Source: Isoetes taiwanensis
Taxonomy: Eukaryota > Streptophyta > Lycopodiopsida > Isoetales > Isoetaceae
Assembly (NCBI GenBank): GCA_021234155.1
Contig: JAJEKV010000234.1
Coordinates: 1-64,000 of the forward strand
Reading direction: 5' to 3'
DNA length: 64,000 nt
Below are positions 11,610-25,130 of this stretch, piece by piece; positions within the stretch are counted from its first letter, which is position 1, and the number at the start of each line of letters is the position of its first letter. Made by a program: the position numbers and the translations under genes. The notes under the pieces were generated by a model, which had not been told where the DNA came from, made no database searches, and saw only the letters and a list, made by a program, of their open reading frames with translations.

Positions 11610-12541
11610 GAGGCAGGAAAACGCGTACCGACCTCATGTGCGAAATTTTGAGATTTCAAGATCGTTTTTAGGTGCACTGGGATTGATAGGGTTCGGCCTG
11701 TAGAAGTGTGATCGGAGGTCCAGGTAAGCTCCTAGTATTAGACATTGTTTTCGATTTCTTGAAATCGCTTATGATTAGTTTAGAGTTAGGTTTAAGATGC
11801 CGTGAATGAAGTCGTTTACCATTAGTTTAATATTGATTGCTTGGGATTGAAGCCGCTTTGGCATAAGCATCTATGCGCGATACTTGAGGTCAAAGGTCGA
11901 AAATGCTTTGTGGAGTAGCCAATGCTGGCGTCTTTGGATTTAAGCATTTGTGCAAAACGCGTTTAGCATAAGCATCTACGCAAAACGTTTTATCATTAGA
12001 AATGAAAGCTAATCCACGTAATTTTCCCAGACCTCTTTGAATAGAAATTGTGCGAGACTCACTGTTGAAGAAGATTGAGCTTTGAGGCAGAAAACGCCGA
12101 TACCAGCCTCATGTGCGAAATTTTGAGATTTCAGCATCTGTTTTTCGGTTGCTGGGATTGATAGGGTTCGGCCAGAGAAGTGTGATCGAGGTCCGGTAAG
12201 CTCCTAGTATTAGACATTGTTTTTCGATTTCTTGAAATCGCTTATGATTAGTTTAGAGTTAGGTTTAAGATGCCGTAATGAAGTCGTTTACCATTAGTTT
12301 AATATTGATTGCCGGATTGAAGCCGCTTTGGCATAAGCATCTATCGCGATAGCAGTCAAAGGTCTGAAAATGCTTTGTGGAGTAGCCAATGCGTCTTTGG
12401 ATTTAAGCATTTGTGCAAAACGTTTAGCATAAGCATCTCGCAAAACGTTTTATCATTAGAAATGAAAGCTAATCCACGTAATTTTCCCCGACTCTTTGAA
12501 TAGAAATTGTGCGAGACTCACTGTTGAAGAAGATTGAGCTT
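11610..12541. repeat. Two-copy tandem duplication, period about 474 bp
   Basis: Copy 1 (11610-12083) and copy 2 (12084-12541) both start GAGGCAG and run in parallel to GTTGAAGAAGATTGAGCTT. Long stretches are identical. Nearly all differences are indels of one to a few bases at CAG, CTG, CCAGG or CG words, for example CCAGG against CCGG and CCCAGACC against CCCCGAC. No coding capacity was recognised. Confidence 0.85.
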
Positions 12542-14447
12542 GTGTTCGGAATATCAAAGTTCAATGCTTCTCTTGTAAGTCTCCATACTTAAGGTTTAGC
12601 TTTTTGTATGAGCGATAAATAACTAATAAGCATCGTTTGAGGTTGTTTTTTTAATTCTCTCAAAAAAAATTTGGACTATGTTGATCCTTATTTGGTCCAC
12701 TGACCTATGAGAATGAAAAAGACAAACAAATTTTGTTATGCCAAAGGAGGAGGAGTTTCTTCCTCTTGATTTAAGAGGGACATGGGAAGGTATGGAGAAA
12801 TGTGTGGAGCTTGGGTGGCCAAAAGCAATAGGTCTTAGCAATTATTGAGTTAGGCATCTAAAGGATCTTTTATCATATGCCAAAAATTCCTCCAACATTC
12901 AATCAGGTAAATTTTTTTGTTTTGTCTCCTTGAAACATACATTCGCCCGAGTTGAGATCCGCATTGTAAGTGGCCTTCATAACTTAAGCAACCACTAGTT
13001 TTTTTTTTTGCGGGAGCTTTTTTTATCCATCTTTAGTCATTGTTATAAGTGTCAAATGATGCAAAAAGTCTCACCATTGTCATGTAATTGCTTTTCTTGA
13101 AATATCTAGGTTAATAAAAATAGATCCGCCGGTCTTGCAAATGGCTTCGGTTGCTTAGAATGTCCCCACATGGGGATAAATGCTTTTCCCACGTTTCCAA
13201 TCGAATATGAGTTGGAGATGTCGGTGAAGCGAGAGGGCAAGATATCGAGTGTCGGCCGGTGATTCAACAGATTCTCGGTTATTTAAAACAATCTAAAGAC
13301 ATTGTACGTAATTAGGTGGTGAATTTCGATCGTGTGTTAATCTTATCTACAAGAGAGGCAGCTGAATATTGATTCGATTACGGATCCTTTTTTCGGTATT
13401 TAGAAGTTGGGGAAGTCTCGTCATCGGATCAATTTCCTCAAATCAGAAATGCTTGGAATTGTTTATTTCAAGTCGCTTTTTCATTCAAAATTGAATTTGC
13501 GAGGGGAAAGCCATTTGCTACTCTTTCTGAGTTAGTGCAACAGTTTACATTGTTTTCTTACGTGCAAGGTGCAACATCTTCTCTTGCTTTCTTTGAATCA
13601 AATCTTGTCTTTTTCGGATATGTGAGGATCCCGCAAGGCTCTGTTTGGGAGAACCGATTGGAGCCTTCTCCCCCGAGTCGAGAATATTTTTACAATGAGA
13701 ATGTCAAGGTGAATGTGCTTTTCATCGGGCTTAGAGTATATTTGGCAAGGCAGTGGTTTCTATATATTGGGCAAATCGTCATCATTATAAACTCGTTAGA
13801 AGTTGAAGTACATAGGCTTCGTTTCTCAAATCATGTTTTAAGACTCAAGATAAGTGGCCCATTTTGGGTAGACGCGAGATTAGGTGCGATAGCAAATTTG
13901 GGCTGTTCATTAGTGCAATTACCTTTGGTCTGTGATTTCTCGCACACGGCTTCTTAAGCCAACAAAAATAAAAAGGATTTCTTACCTTTCTTCCTCCTAA
14001 ACTAGGTACGTTGATTTTTGAATTTGATTTTTGAGGGTATCAAAAGAGATCCATTTCAAAATGCAAGGTTGTTTTAATTGGAGTGAATTATTAGATCTTA
14101 ACTTTGATAATCCGCACATGAGCGCTCAAACCGTGCAAAGTCTTTGTTAGGGACGATGGGTTATCATGAACTTGTTTAACACCAAATAGCATATACTAAA
14201 AATATCATATTCAAGGATTCTTTAGAGGACCAAAATAATTCCTTGGGAGTAAAATAATGAATCGGCATTTGCACCTGCATTTGGGGGGTCACCAATAGTA
14301 TGGGCCAATTGTAGAGCATGAAAAATAGACAAAAGTGGACTATGGGCCAATTATGGACCATGGAAAATAGCTTAATTCTCGGGCCAATTGTGGGCCAATT
14401 CCCGGGTCAATATAGTTTGGCGCGGGAGAGAGTACAAGCAGCAAGCA
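12542..14447. other. Unassigned stretch with one open frame
   Basis: A plus-strand open frame of 140 codons lies at 13535-13957, but it shows no family signature, no splice context and no repeated copy, so I do not call it a gene. The remainder is AT-rich with T-runs near 12655 and 13000. Confidence 0.3.
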
Positions 14448-14681
14448 GCGTGGCATATTTTAACTACTCACACATTTTGTCTTTGATCCTAGGTTATCTC
14501 AACTTTTGTAGAGGAGAAGAACAAAATTGGATACCAAGACATGAGGCGACATTATATGCTTAGGGCGTGGCATATTTTAACTACTCACACATTTCTGTGC
14601 TGATCCTAGGTTATCTCAACTTTTGTAGAGGAGAAGAACAAAATTGGATACCAAGACATGAGGCAGCGTTATATGCTTAGG
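14448..14681. repeat. 117-bp tandem duplication
   Basis: Units at 14448-14564 and 14565-14681 begin GCGTGGCATATTTT and end TATATGCTTAGG. They differ almost only at TTGTCTTTG against CTGTGCTG and at GGCGACATT against GGCAGCGTT, again at CAG/CTG words. Confidence 0.85.
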
Positions 14682-15976
14682 CATCAGGACCAAGATTAAC
14701 AGTAGGGGTATACATAGATAGAAATGTGTTCTTGAAATGGCCAAATGTACAAGCAAAAAGGAAAAATTATGGGCCTGATTTTCTATAGAGTAGTTCGGAC
14801 ACATTGCATGTTTTGGTTCCTTTTCATTAATCATGCCAATATGATGAGAAAATTAGTTATTGAGGTATATGCGGATGAACTACAACCACGCATTGTTGGC
14901 AGACTTATATGGGAATTTAATACTATTCATGGCAACAACATACCTCTATATCTTGTTTATTGACAATGGTTGGGATAAGAACTTTTACACTTTTGGCATT
15001 ACTAGACCTTTCAATACCTATTTCAACTCGTATTCGGGCCGATGGTGGTGAGACGTGGCGATTACCTCAGCTTCCTCTCTTGTTAGATTTCCATAAAATT
15101 CCTACATTCCTACCTTATGTCTATCTTGCTTAAACTCTGATACTATTTCCTCAGAGACAAGTTATTATCATAATTATTTCCATGTTGGCAAGTTTTTGCG
15201 TAGATTTGACAAAACTTTGATGCTGTTAGGAGTAGAATATCTTGAAGAATCAAGGGAAAATCACTGAAATTTAACACTGGATTATAGTATCTTTAATACC
15301 TCCTAAATTTTGACTATTTTGATGTACATGTGTGAGTCCAATGGTCACACATTAAATTGCCCTATGGTTGCTATTGTTTGCTTCTTTAAAAGGCAGCATA
15401 TACAATTACTTGTACTTGCTCTTTTCTAATTAATGGAAAAATCAATCCTTACCCTCAAAAAAAAAAAAAAAAACCAAAGAAACACAATTTGATCGAGGGA
15501 CACTTGTGGACAGGTTTGTCGATGAATGTAGAGGATCTACAAACTCATTGTAAAAATATGGCAGGCATCTAGTTTAATTTAAATATTGAGTTGGCAGATA
15601 TAGTGGGGGGTTTGAAGTAGATATTTTGATTCCATAGGGTTTCATTTAAGCCACTTTACCCTCGGGAAACTGGAGGGCAACCCTCTGTGCGCAGCACCTT
15701 GTTTGTATTGGAACCTTGATTGTTATACTGGAGAAAACTTCTAGTAATTGTGGTGAAAGCTTTGAGTAATTGTGCTGAACCTTGAAAACTTTGAAAGCTG
15801 AAAGCTGAACATTGAGCAATGAAAACTGAACTTTGAAAGCTTCTAGTAATTGTGCCTATTTGATGAATTTCAAACTTTTATGGCCTTTGTTAAATGAATT
15901 TCCAACTGTTAAATGACCTTTGTTATGATCTTTGTTAACTGAACAAATGAATTTCAAACACAAATTATCAAGTAAA
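14682..15976. other. Spacer with a poly(A) run
   Basis: I see no gene. A run of 17 A at 15457-15473 follows TAATTAATGGAAAAATC, which looks like the 3' end of a plus-strand retroposed sequence. I could not define its start or a target-site duplication. Confidence 0.4.
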
Positions 15977-16070
15977 ATTTTTAAGGTGACCAGTTTACCC
16001 TGTCACCTGGAATCAGGGTTCCCGATTAACATTCTGGGTTATTAGAGGTGACACGTGTCACCTTAAAAAT
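15977..16070. mobile_element. 94-bp MITE-like element with perfect 14-bp terminal inverted repeats
   Basis: ATTTTTAAGGTGAC at 15977-15990 is exactly inverted at 16057-16070. The right end also holds an 18-bp perfect palindrome, AGGTGACACGTGTCACCT at 16046-16063, centred on a CACGTG G-box. No clear target duplication was found, so a plain palindromic repeat is possible. Confidence 0.5.
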
Positions 16071-16401
16071 AAATGATGGCAAAAAAAGTCGACCCTATTT
16101 CAATATTTCATTGCTAAAAGAGATTGACATGTCGCTGTTGGAGATTACAGCCATGGCATATTCCTTTTTGAAGATATTCTCTACTGCAGCAATTAGAGCC
16201 AGATTTGTAGTTCTTTTGTGCCTAACCATCATGGGTGAATCTTAGATTACCATTTCAAAGCTCTAGAAATTTTAAGCCCATCTGGGCGAACCTTACCTTA
16301 GCACCGATTTCTCCCTTTCCCTTTTTCTTTTTTTAGCTCCATAGCCATCAGAGCATTTTACTCCCGCTTTTAGTTCCACACTTGCAGTGCTAGAGCAATA
16401 C
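16071..16401. other. Flank of the Copia insertion
   Basis: There is no convincing gene. The last five bases before the LTR are AAGAC (16402-16406), matching the other side of the Copia element. Confidence 0.5.
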
Positions 16402-16406
16402 AAGAC

Positions 16407-16773
16407 TGTTGATATTCTAAGCTTTTGAATCCACCGATTTCAGCTCCGACAGCCCAAGCACTCTTCTATAACAACGTCTCCCATTTCTGTTTTAGACACC
16501 TCGCCTGTCTTTGTTTTCTGACAGACTCAATGTGGGCTTTCCAATCCGACCCTCTGATTCATGCTTCAACTCCTGCTGCCGTTCTTTCTCTGACCTGATC
16601 ACTGCCCGAGAACCCAAAAGCTTCCTTGTCCATTGCTTTTCCCTGATTATATCTTCTTCTGATATCTCCACCGCTTTCCAATATTTGCCCACGTGTACGT
16701 TACACAGTTTTGGGCTTTACACGGTTTTGGGCTCCTTGAGCCATGCCTTTTAGTATAAAGGCTAAAACCAACA
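16407..16773 (-). mobile_element. 3' LTR of the split Copia element
   Basis: This 367-bp repeat has TGTTG...CAACA ends and a sister copy of the same length at 32543-32909, similar at roughly nine of ten positions by eye. On the minus strand it is preceded by GGCTAAAGGGGGAGTT (16774-16789), a textbook plant Copia polypurine tract. Together they mark the 3' end of a minus-strand element. Confidence 0.9.
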
Positions 16774-16783
16774 AACTCCCCCT

Positions 16784-17225
16784 TTAGCCTTTATAGTCTA
16801 CGGCTCCAACTAGATTCTTTGCTGCCACCAGTTTAGGCTCAAAAAGGGCCTTCGTTAGCATATCCGCCTGCTGCAGTTTGGTGGGAATACGCATTATGTT
16901 TATTTCCCCCTTTTCCACTTCATCTCGTATGAAGTGATGATGTATATCAATATGCTTGGTTCGGGAATAATGGATTGGATTCTTGGTCACGCTATCCCGC
17001 TCTTATTATCGCAGTATAGCACGGTAGCTCTGCTTGACAAATTCCCTAATTCCTCAAGCATTCTACGCAGCCAGATTATTTCCGAAGCTGCCATGGATAC
17101 TGCTACATACTCTGCTTCTACACTAGATTTAGTAACACACTCTTACTTTTTACTTGCCTATGATATTGCTGCATTCCCGGGTTTGCACAGATAACCAGAT
17201 GTGGACTTTCTGTCATCAAACAAGG
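16784..17225 (-). pseudogene. Copia RNase H fragment
   Basis: Minus-strand reading gives FDDRKSTSGYLC, SSVEAEYVAVSMAASEIIWL, LYCDNKSGIA, RTKHIDIHHHFIRDEV and QQADMLTKALFEPKL. These are the successive conserved blocks of Copia RNase H, ending 10 bp before the polypurine tract. Two in-frame stops (after AAIS and ASKK) and a frame change near 16990 show decay. The frame stops abruptly at 17225, in the FDDRKSTSG block; the reverse transcriptase that should precede it is missing from the window, so this is the truncated left half of the split element. Confidence 0.9.
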
Positions 17226-18982
17226 TTTAAAATGAAACGCACTTATTTAAGAAGTGCGTTTGAAAGATTCCTTCTAAAAATTTACAAAATTCTAAAATAC
17301 CCCTAAAAAGGACTCTTTTACTATCTTGTGTCTAAAGATTTATAAAACTGCTCATGAAAACAGACATTTTAGGAAGACTTAACATTAAGGAGAAGAACAA
17401 CAAAGAAAAATATCTCATTTTAGAGGGGAAAAGGACCACTACGAAAGCCAAAGATTTATTATGGGGCAAACTCATATGAAAAAATTAGACGCTTTTGTAT
17501 CTTATCCCTTAGAACGTTTATATTGGCTGTTATAGAAGACAAAAAATTTGTTATTTCACAACCATTTTGGCTAAACATCCTAATTGACCTTAAAAGACAT
17601 TGGGAGACAGTTGAACAAACTGCTTGAATGAAAAATTATTGTTTTTGCATCATATGGTGTTACAAATGGTAATACATCCACGAAATCATGCGGTTAGTTG
17701 AAGTTCCAACCGGCGATGCCGTATAAATTTATCCGAGGAAACGAAGTTGAAGTAGTGAAGCTCTGTGATTACATGGCCTTCTTTGTTGTTCTCGGAGATG
17801 TATTCATCATGTCTTTGGGCTTGCACAATACCAATCCACAATATAGTGTTGTTGAGAAGATAGTCAAGCTCCTTGTCAATGTTGAGAGTCTTGAAAGACA
17901 ATTCCATGATCTCAGAGCGATGGGCGCCATCGCACATTTCTCCACAGAGAAGTATTTGTCTATCTTGCTTTTTTTTGTTTGTTTGCAAAGAAATAGGTAA
18001 ACTTTTGAGGGGTTGCTACTCCTCGCACCCCTATGGACAAATTACGTAGTTTCCTTCTCGTTGAACACATGTGTCTCCATAACATTTTGGGGTCCTTTGC
18101 CTTTAGTAGCAGTTTTTGAGCTGCCTAAAGTGAAGTTAGCATGTGTGTAGAGAAAAAAAAGAAAAAATAACAACGGGATTCGACTAATTTATGCTCTAAC
18201 ATTGCATTACAAGGTCAGAGAATTTAGAACTATTTTAGAACTTTTTGAACTAAAAACTAAGAAAAACCGCATAAAATTATCCCTTGAGTGTGTTATTTCA
18301 ACAGTATTAAGTTGCAAAAACCTTTGGGAGCAAGAAAGACCCCACAAGATTTTGCACGATATAAACTTATACTCCTGGACTACATATTTTATGTATATAT
18401 ATCACTAATATATATACACGTATTAGATGTGTGTTTTGTCATCCCATGGGCATGTTCATAGAGATTCATCCCAGCCATCCAATTACGAAATGAAAGGCCA
18501 GGATAATGCCACCTCATTGAGGTGCATGGATGGCCATGATGGGCATGCATGGGCATACATGGGGGCATGCACCACATCCCCGAACCGTTGGATCGAAAGG
18601 GGAGGATAAATCCTAGCCCTTGATTTTTGTGAAGAAGGTGCAAGGAAGATGCCAAAAAATTGAATTTGGTGCAAACAGAGATCTCAACCGTTAGATTAAA
18701 AGGTGAGCATAAATCCTAGCCATTAACTTTTTAATATTATATTGGTTTTTTTCTTTTAAAGGAGGTGAGATGGCACCCTCATTAATAAAAAAGGTAGTGA
18801 GGTGGCAAAGTATTTATGAGAGGACTTTCTAGGAAGCTTCCTTCTGTTTAATTGCCTTCGAGGACACGTAGCTTGCAATAGAGGGGTCAGATGAAGGTGG
18901 GGCCCACGCCGTTGGATTCCTCTCGAAGAGACCTTTCCAATGAGTGGTGCTTTGGCACTATTTTGTCGCAGTTGGAGCCAAC
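17226..18982. other. Left part of the DNA inside the Copia break
   Basis: A hairpin (AAACGCACTT and AAGTGCGTTT, 17235-17261) sits 10 bases from the Copia break. Open frames on both strands at 17686-18000 show no recognisable family. At 18530-18640 a GGGCATGCATGGGCATACAT block followed by CCGTTGGATC wording has a diverged direct copy at 26925-27010. Confidence 0.35.
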
Positions 18983-19555
18983 ATGATCGAATACTAAGAA
19001 TATTCTTCGAATCTTCGAGTTTCAAGGAATCTATAGTATGTTGAGGGAATCTGGGGGAATCTTCATGGAATCTTGAAGAATCTAGAAGAACCTTGGAGTA
19101 TTCTTTTGGAATTTAGGGGGATCTTTAGAGAATCTTAGAGAGTCTCAAATAAATCTTTGGGAATCTAGAACAATCTAGAGGAATCTTCATAAAATCCTTA
19201 AGATTCTATGGGAATCTAGATGGAATCTTGGAGAATCTTGGGGAATCTTAATAAAATCTAGGGGAATCTTTGTAGGATATCAGAATCTAGGGAAATCTTT
19301 GTAGAACTTTAAGGAATCTTTTGCGAATCGGAGGAATCTTCTTAAAATTTTTGAGAATCTAAGGAAATATCGATGGAATCTTATAGAATATGAGAGAATC
19401 TTTATAGAATCTTGGGTAATCTAGGGGAATCTCCATAGAATCTTGGGGAACCTAGAGAAATTATGGAATAATCTTTGGGAACCTAGGGGAATCTTCATAG
19501 GATCTTGGAGAATCTAGGAGAATCTTTATAGAATCTTTATAGACCCATTGATAGT
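18983..19555 (+). repeat. Degenerate short tandem array, GAATCT orientation
   Basis: The sequence is built from imperfect 10-15 bp units such as GGAATCTTCATAGAATCTT and GGGGAATCTAG repeated dozens of times. An array of the opposite orientation (AGATTC) lies at 25258-26060, so the two arrays face each other around the 2.3-kb duplication. Confidence 0.8.
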
Positions 19556-21860
19556 ACAAAGACTTGTATATATATATATACATATATATATAAATATATA
19601 TATAAATATATATACATATATATCCAGAGGTTGGTCGAGGCATAGTATGAATAGGGAAGTTCATTATTATCTAATCTCACTGCAGTTCTCTTCTTGTCGA
19701 AATGACTAAACATATATGAACTGTCAACCTTGACATCTGCATCTTTGACCATTTTGATACACTATTTGTTAGAAGTGGCACATGGCATTTGCTCTTACTT
19801 TCACAACATTGAAAATGAATATCTAGTACTTAATCATTCTAACGGCTTTTTTGACAAGTACATTTGTTATGGAAGTTTATCTAAAAATGGAAGCAATATT
19901 CGACACTTTACATGTGACCATAGTATTTGCTTGAACATTCAAATATGGCATGACATTATTACGTAAGGTATGGCTCTCTCCTCTATCCTATTGATATTTT
20001 TTGGCATCCCCTATGGCATTAATTTGACTTATGACATGTTGCATAGCATTTAATAGAAGCATGTGTGGGAATTTAACTTATCCACTTGATGGTATAGCTA
20101 TTACTGGAAACATCATGAGATGCTTTGGTATTCACTTGATGTATTAATTGTATTTAATGCATTTGGTGGCAACCTTATTGAAAAGTTAAGAGTCTACACA
20201 TACGTAGCAAATAAGGTTTGATTTCTCACCTTTGACCTTTATGGCTAATCACGGGGGTGTATATAGCCTGATATTTGGCAAGCAAAAACAGAATCCCTAA
20301 TGTGTTTTTAGGGCAAGGATTTTTAGCGGCCGTTTTACCTGATACAAGCCGGCCTTTCTCATGCCGTTGTTGACATTTTTCTTTGCTTCTCTTCTCATGC
20401 CATATTATCATGGCTCTTACATTTTCAGATTTTGGTTGCCATCTTTGTATATTATATGGCATTTTCTCCTTCCGGCCATGGCCATCTCTCAATGCTCATC
20501 TCTTGTGGCTTTCTCAAAACCATTTTCCATTTGTATCTTCTCTAACACATGCTACACGATCAAGTCATTCATCATATCCTCTTTCAAGGGTTGTTTACAA
20601 CATGTTTTAATGCTGGTCTTTGTAGACCTCAAGCTTCAACAACAAATCTTTATGAGGTTCATCTTCCACCAGGAGTGCGAACCAGGTCTGGTATCATGAA
20701 TATTGCTGGAATTTCTTAGAAAGATGGGCTGTATGACAGGAATATCATTACGTTCAGTAATCTGGTTTGGCATGGCAGAAATTTATGTTGCTTGTACATT
20801 TACATTTAAAAATTTGTTATGTTACTGCATATAATCTCTTATTACAATAATCTTTTAGAAAAAGCATCAAGTTTCTTGGTCTACTTTTGCTAAATAGTGG
20901 CTGAAACACATCAATTTGTACATTGCTCTAATCTTTTTATATTGAGCAAGGTGAAAGGTGATAAACCGTGGTGTTCTATAGCTTACCTGTCATCCCTTGT
21001 CTAGTTACCAAGTCTATTGCTAACTTTGACATGTTTGGATGCGGTAACTTAACTCCACCTCCTTTGAATTATGTTCTTAGGTGACAAGGGGACATTTAAA
21101 GCTTCATGAACTTGTGGAATATTTTATTGGAATTCATACTGAGGATAAAATGCAGTTTTTGTTTTTGTTTTTGTTCTCAAGAGCTTCGTACAATTTTGTG
21201 GATCTTAATGATCAAACTTGAAAATGCAGAATTCAATGCCGTGCTTTACCAATACAAGACATATAAAGATTAAATGGGGATTGATGTTCTTTGAGGAGCT
21301 ATATTTGGATAATATTATATTCTTTCATTCGAAGTTTTATTGCAACGAGATATTGCAACAATGAAACATTTGAGGGAAGTTACTTTGTCTTTGAAATATT
21401 CTTGAAAATTAGTTTAACTAGACATATTCTTGAAATTTGCCACAAAGTCCGAGTTGCATATCTCATTGGGATTAGAGATATAATATTGCATTGATTGCTA
21501 TTGGATATTTCTCTCGCAGAACTAGGATAATCATGGAATAAACCATGTGCTTGGAAAAACATCCTGAACTTGTATTTTCTAACATTGATTTTATCTCCAC
21601 TTTGTTAGAATCAACTATAACTTTTTGTGACATCGCGATCAGATATATCTAAGAATTGGTTTGTTCTGAGTTCTTTTTAAAGAAATGTCTATGGATATTG
21701 TTAGATATTTTGTAAATACTCAATGTACAAGCATAGCAAGCTTCTTAAGGTTCTCCTTTTATAAATATGGAACCGATAAATCCAACCAGTTCTCAGGTGA
21801 ATCCTGGAATGGGTTTGGATGTCTAGGCTTGGTCTTGATCAGGCTTTGGCTTTGTATATA
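19556..21860. repeat. Large direct repeat, copy 1 (about 2.3 kb)
   Basis: From a TA-rich block at 19566-19623 followed by CCAGAGGTTGGTCGAGGC, this copy runs in parallel with 22830-25158 to GGCTTTGTATATA. Open frames of 60-118 codons recur in both copies but none carries a recognised domain. Differences from copy 2 sit mostly at CAG/CTG words. There are no TG...CA ends and no primer site, so an LTR reading is not supported. Confidence 0.85.
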
Positions 21861-22829
21861 TTCAGTGACTTCGGGGTACTGGTTTAACCAGTATGGGCCT
21901 TAGGGGGTCTGCTTGCTTGTTACTTGAGTACTTATTTAACAACACGTAATATTATTGTATATTCGTGGTACTAACTATGTTTTGTAATGACTAATTTGAA
22001 TAGAAGGGAGCTTTGAAGCTACTTCAATTCTTTGGTTATGATAGCAACAATCTTATTAGTGACTTACAATGATCCTAGGAGTTTGGAAGATATGAGACAC
22101 ATCAAGGTATGATTCCACATTTATTATTGTTGGAGGAATAAGGAGAAATGTATTAAGCAATACTAGCGCTGATACTCACCAAATATCATGGAGCAAGGAG
22201 CTCATTACTTATGGATACAATCGGACTAGAAATTTTGCACCAAATTTGGCTTTGATAAGCTAAATATGACATCAATTTTACGCAAAATTCTTTAATATAG
22301 GTCTTTGCTCTCAAAATACAAGTTCTACTCAAATTTCAATGCCTACATAGGCATTACATTAAAGAGCTGATCTTCTGATCATGCATTACAAACAACTACT
22401 GATCAAGACATTGCATAAAAATGTCAATTGAGATCTTGGATAAATTCCATGGAACATATTGTATAGCAATCGTCTCGATGTTGTTGATGACTCAAATGAC
22501 TTAGTGCAGATATTCACTTAAAAATGCTTTGGAGGAATGGATGTTTGAAGGTTTATGAAAGAAGCACTTAAGACACGGATTTTTTATGGACTACAGTACC
22601 AGTACCAGTACCAGATCATCATTTTTCTTGAATATGCTCAAGGGCTGCAAGTGAGTCTACTGTTCCAATTTTTATAGTTTTTCTTAACATGCTCTAGGAG
22701 ACAAAGTTCCTATAGGAACACATAGGTTGCGGGATGGATCCCTATGTATATAGGGATCCCTCCTGCTCCCTATATACTTAAAACAGGGATCCTATCTTGC
22801 TTCCGGGAAGGAGGTAGGCTAAATTTTTA
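21861..22829. other. Spacer between the 2.3-kb repeats
   Basis: About 970 bp without a recognisable gene. It contains TACCAGTACCAGTACCAG near 22597 and a near-perfect palindrome GGATCCCTATGTATATAGGG with its complement near 22735-22760. Confidence 0.5.
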
Positions 22830-25130
22830 TATACATATATATATAAATATATATACATATATATCCAGAGGTTGGTCGAGGCATAGTATGAATAGGGAAG
22901 TTCATTATTATCTAATCTCACTGCAGTTCTCTTCTTGTCGAAATGACTAAACATATATGAACTGTCAACCTTGACATCTGCATCTTTGACCATTTTGATA
23001 CACTATTTGTTAGAAGTGGCACATGGCATTTTGGACGATAAAAGTAACTTCCTTCCTTCCTTCCTTCCTTCTTACTTTCACAACATTGAAAATGAATATC
23101 TAGTACTTAATCATTCTAACGGCTTTTTTGACAAGTACATTTGTTATGGAAGTTTATCTAAAAATGGAAGCAATATTCGACACTTTACATGTGACCATAG
23201 TATTTGCTTGAACATTCAAATATGGCATGACATTATTACGTAAGGTATGGCTCTCTCCTCTATCCTATTGATATTTTTTGGCATCCCCTATGGCATTAAT
23301 TTGACTTATGACATGTTGCATAGCATTTAATAGAAGCATGTGTGGGAATTTAACTTATCCACTTGATGGTATAGCTATTACTGGAAACATCATGAGATGC
23401 TTTGGTATTCACTTGATGTATTAATTGTATTTAATGCATTTGGTGGCAACCTTATTGAAAAGTTAAGAGTCTACACATACGTAGCAAATAAGGTTTGATT
23501 TCTCACCTTTGACCTTTATGGCTAATCACGGGGGTGTATATAGCCTGATATTTGGCAAGCAAAAACAGAATCCCTAATGTGTTTTTAGGGCAAGGATTTT
23601 TAGCGGCCGTTTTACCTGATACAAGCTGGCCTTTCTCATGCCGTTGTTGACATTTTTCTTTGCTTCTCTTCTCATGCCATATTATCATGGCTCTTACATT
23701 TTCAGATTTTGGTTGCCATCTTTGTATATTATATGGCATTTTCTCCTTCCGGCCATGGCCATCTCTCAATGCTCATCTCTTGTGGCTTTCTCAAAACCAT
23801 TTTCCATTTGTATCTTCTCTAACACATGCTACACGATCAAGTCATTCATCATATCCTCTTTCAAGGGTTGTTTACAACATGTTTTAATGCTGGTCTTTGT
23901 AGACCTCAAGCTTCAACAACAAATCTTTATGAGGTTCATCTTCCACCGAGTGCGAACCAGTGTCGGTATCATGAATATTTTTGGAATTTCTTAGAAAGAT
24001 GGGGTGTATGACGGGGAATATCATTACGATCAGTAATCTGGTTTGGCATGGCAGAAATTTATGTTGCTTGTACATTTACATTTAAAAATTTGTTATGTTA
24101 CTGCATATAATCTCTTATTACAATAATCTTTTAGAAAAAGCATCAAGTTTCTTGGTCTACTTTTGCTAAATAGTGGCTGAAACACATCAATTTGTACATT
24201 GCTCTAATCTTTTTATATTGAGCAAGGTGAAAGGTGATAAACCGTGGTGTTCTATAGCTTACCTGTCATCCCTTGTCTAGTTACCAAGTCTATTGCTAAC
24301 TTTGACATGTTTGGATGCAGGTAACCAGAACTCCACCTCCTTTGAATTATGTTCTTAGGTGACAAGGGGACATTTAAAGCTTCATGAACTTGTGGAATAT
24401 TTTATTGGAATTCATACAGATAAGTACAGTTTTTGTTTTTGTTTTTGTTCTCAAGAGCTTCGTACAATTTTGTGGATCTTAATGATCAAACTTGAAAATG
24501 CAGAATTCAATGCCGTGCTTTACCAATACAAGACATATAAAGATTAAATGGGGATTGATGTTCTTTGAGGAGCTATACGCTGGATAATATTATATTCTTT
24601 CATTCCAGAAGTTTTATTGCAACGAGATATTGCAACAATGAAACATTTGAGGGAAGTTACTTTGTGCTGAAATATTCTTGAAAATTAGTTTAACTAGACA
24701 TATTACTGAAATTTGCCACAAAGTCTGAGTTGCATATCTCATTGGGATTAGAGATATAATATTGCATTGATTGCTATTGGATATTTCTCTCGCAGAACTA
24801 GGATAATCATGGAATAAACCATGTGCTTGGAAAAACATCCTGAACTTGTATTTTCTAACATTGATTTTATCTCCACTTTGTTAGAATCAACTATAACTTT
24901 TTGTGACATCGCGATCAGATATATCTAAGAATTGGTTTGTTCTGAGTTCTTTTTAAAGAAATGTCTATGGATATTGTTAGATATTTTGTAAATACTCAAT
25001 GTACAAGCATAGCAAGCTTCTTAAGGTTCTCCTTTTATAAATATGGAACCGATAAATCCAACCAGTTCTCAGGTGAATCCTGGAATGGTTTTGGATGTCT
25101 AGGCTTGGTCTTGATCAGGCTTTGGCTTTG

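Noticed and set aside
13535-13957. 140-codon open frame on the plus strand
   Set aside because: It has no family signature, no splice context and no homologous copy in the window; length alone is not enough in 64 kb.
17235-17261. Helitron 3' hairpin at the Copia break
   Set aside because: The hairpin is there, but no CTRR end follows at the right distance on either strand and no TC start was found at the far side.
17686-18000. Overlapping 100-codon open frames on both strands
   Set aside because: Mirror frames of equal length without any recognised domain are probably chance.
23638-23994. 118-codon hydrophobic open frame repeated at 20361-20699
   Set aside because: It is repeated only because the 2.3-kb block is duplicated; the C-termini differ by frameshift and no signature is seen.
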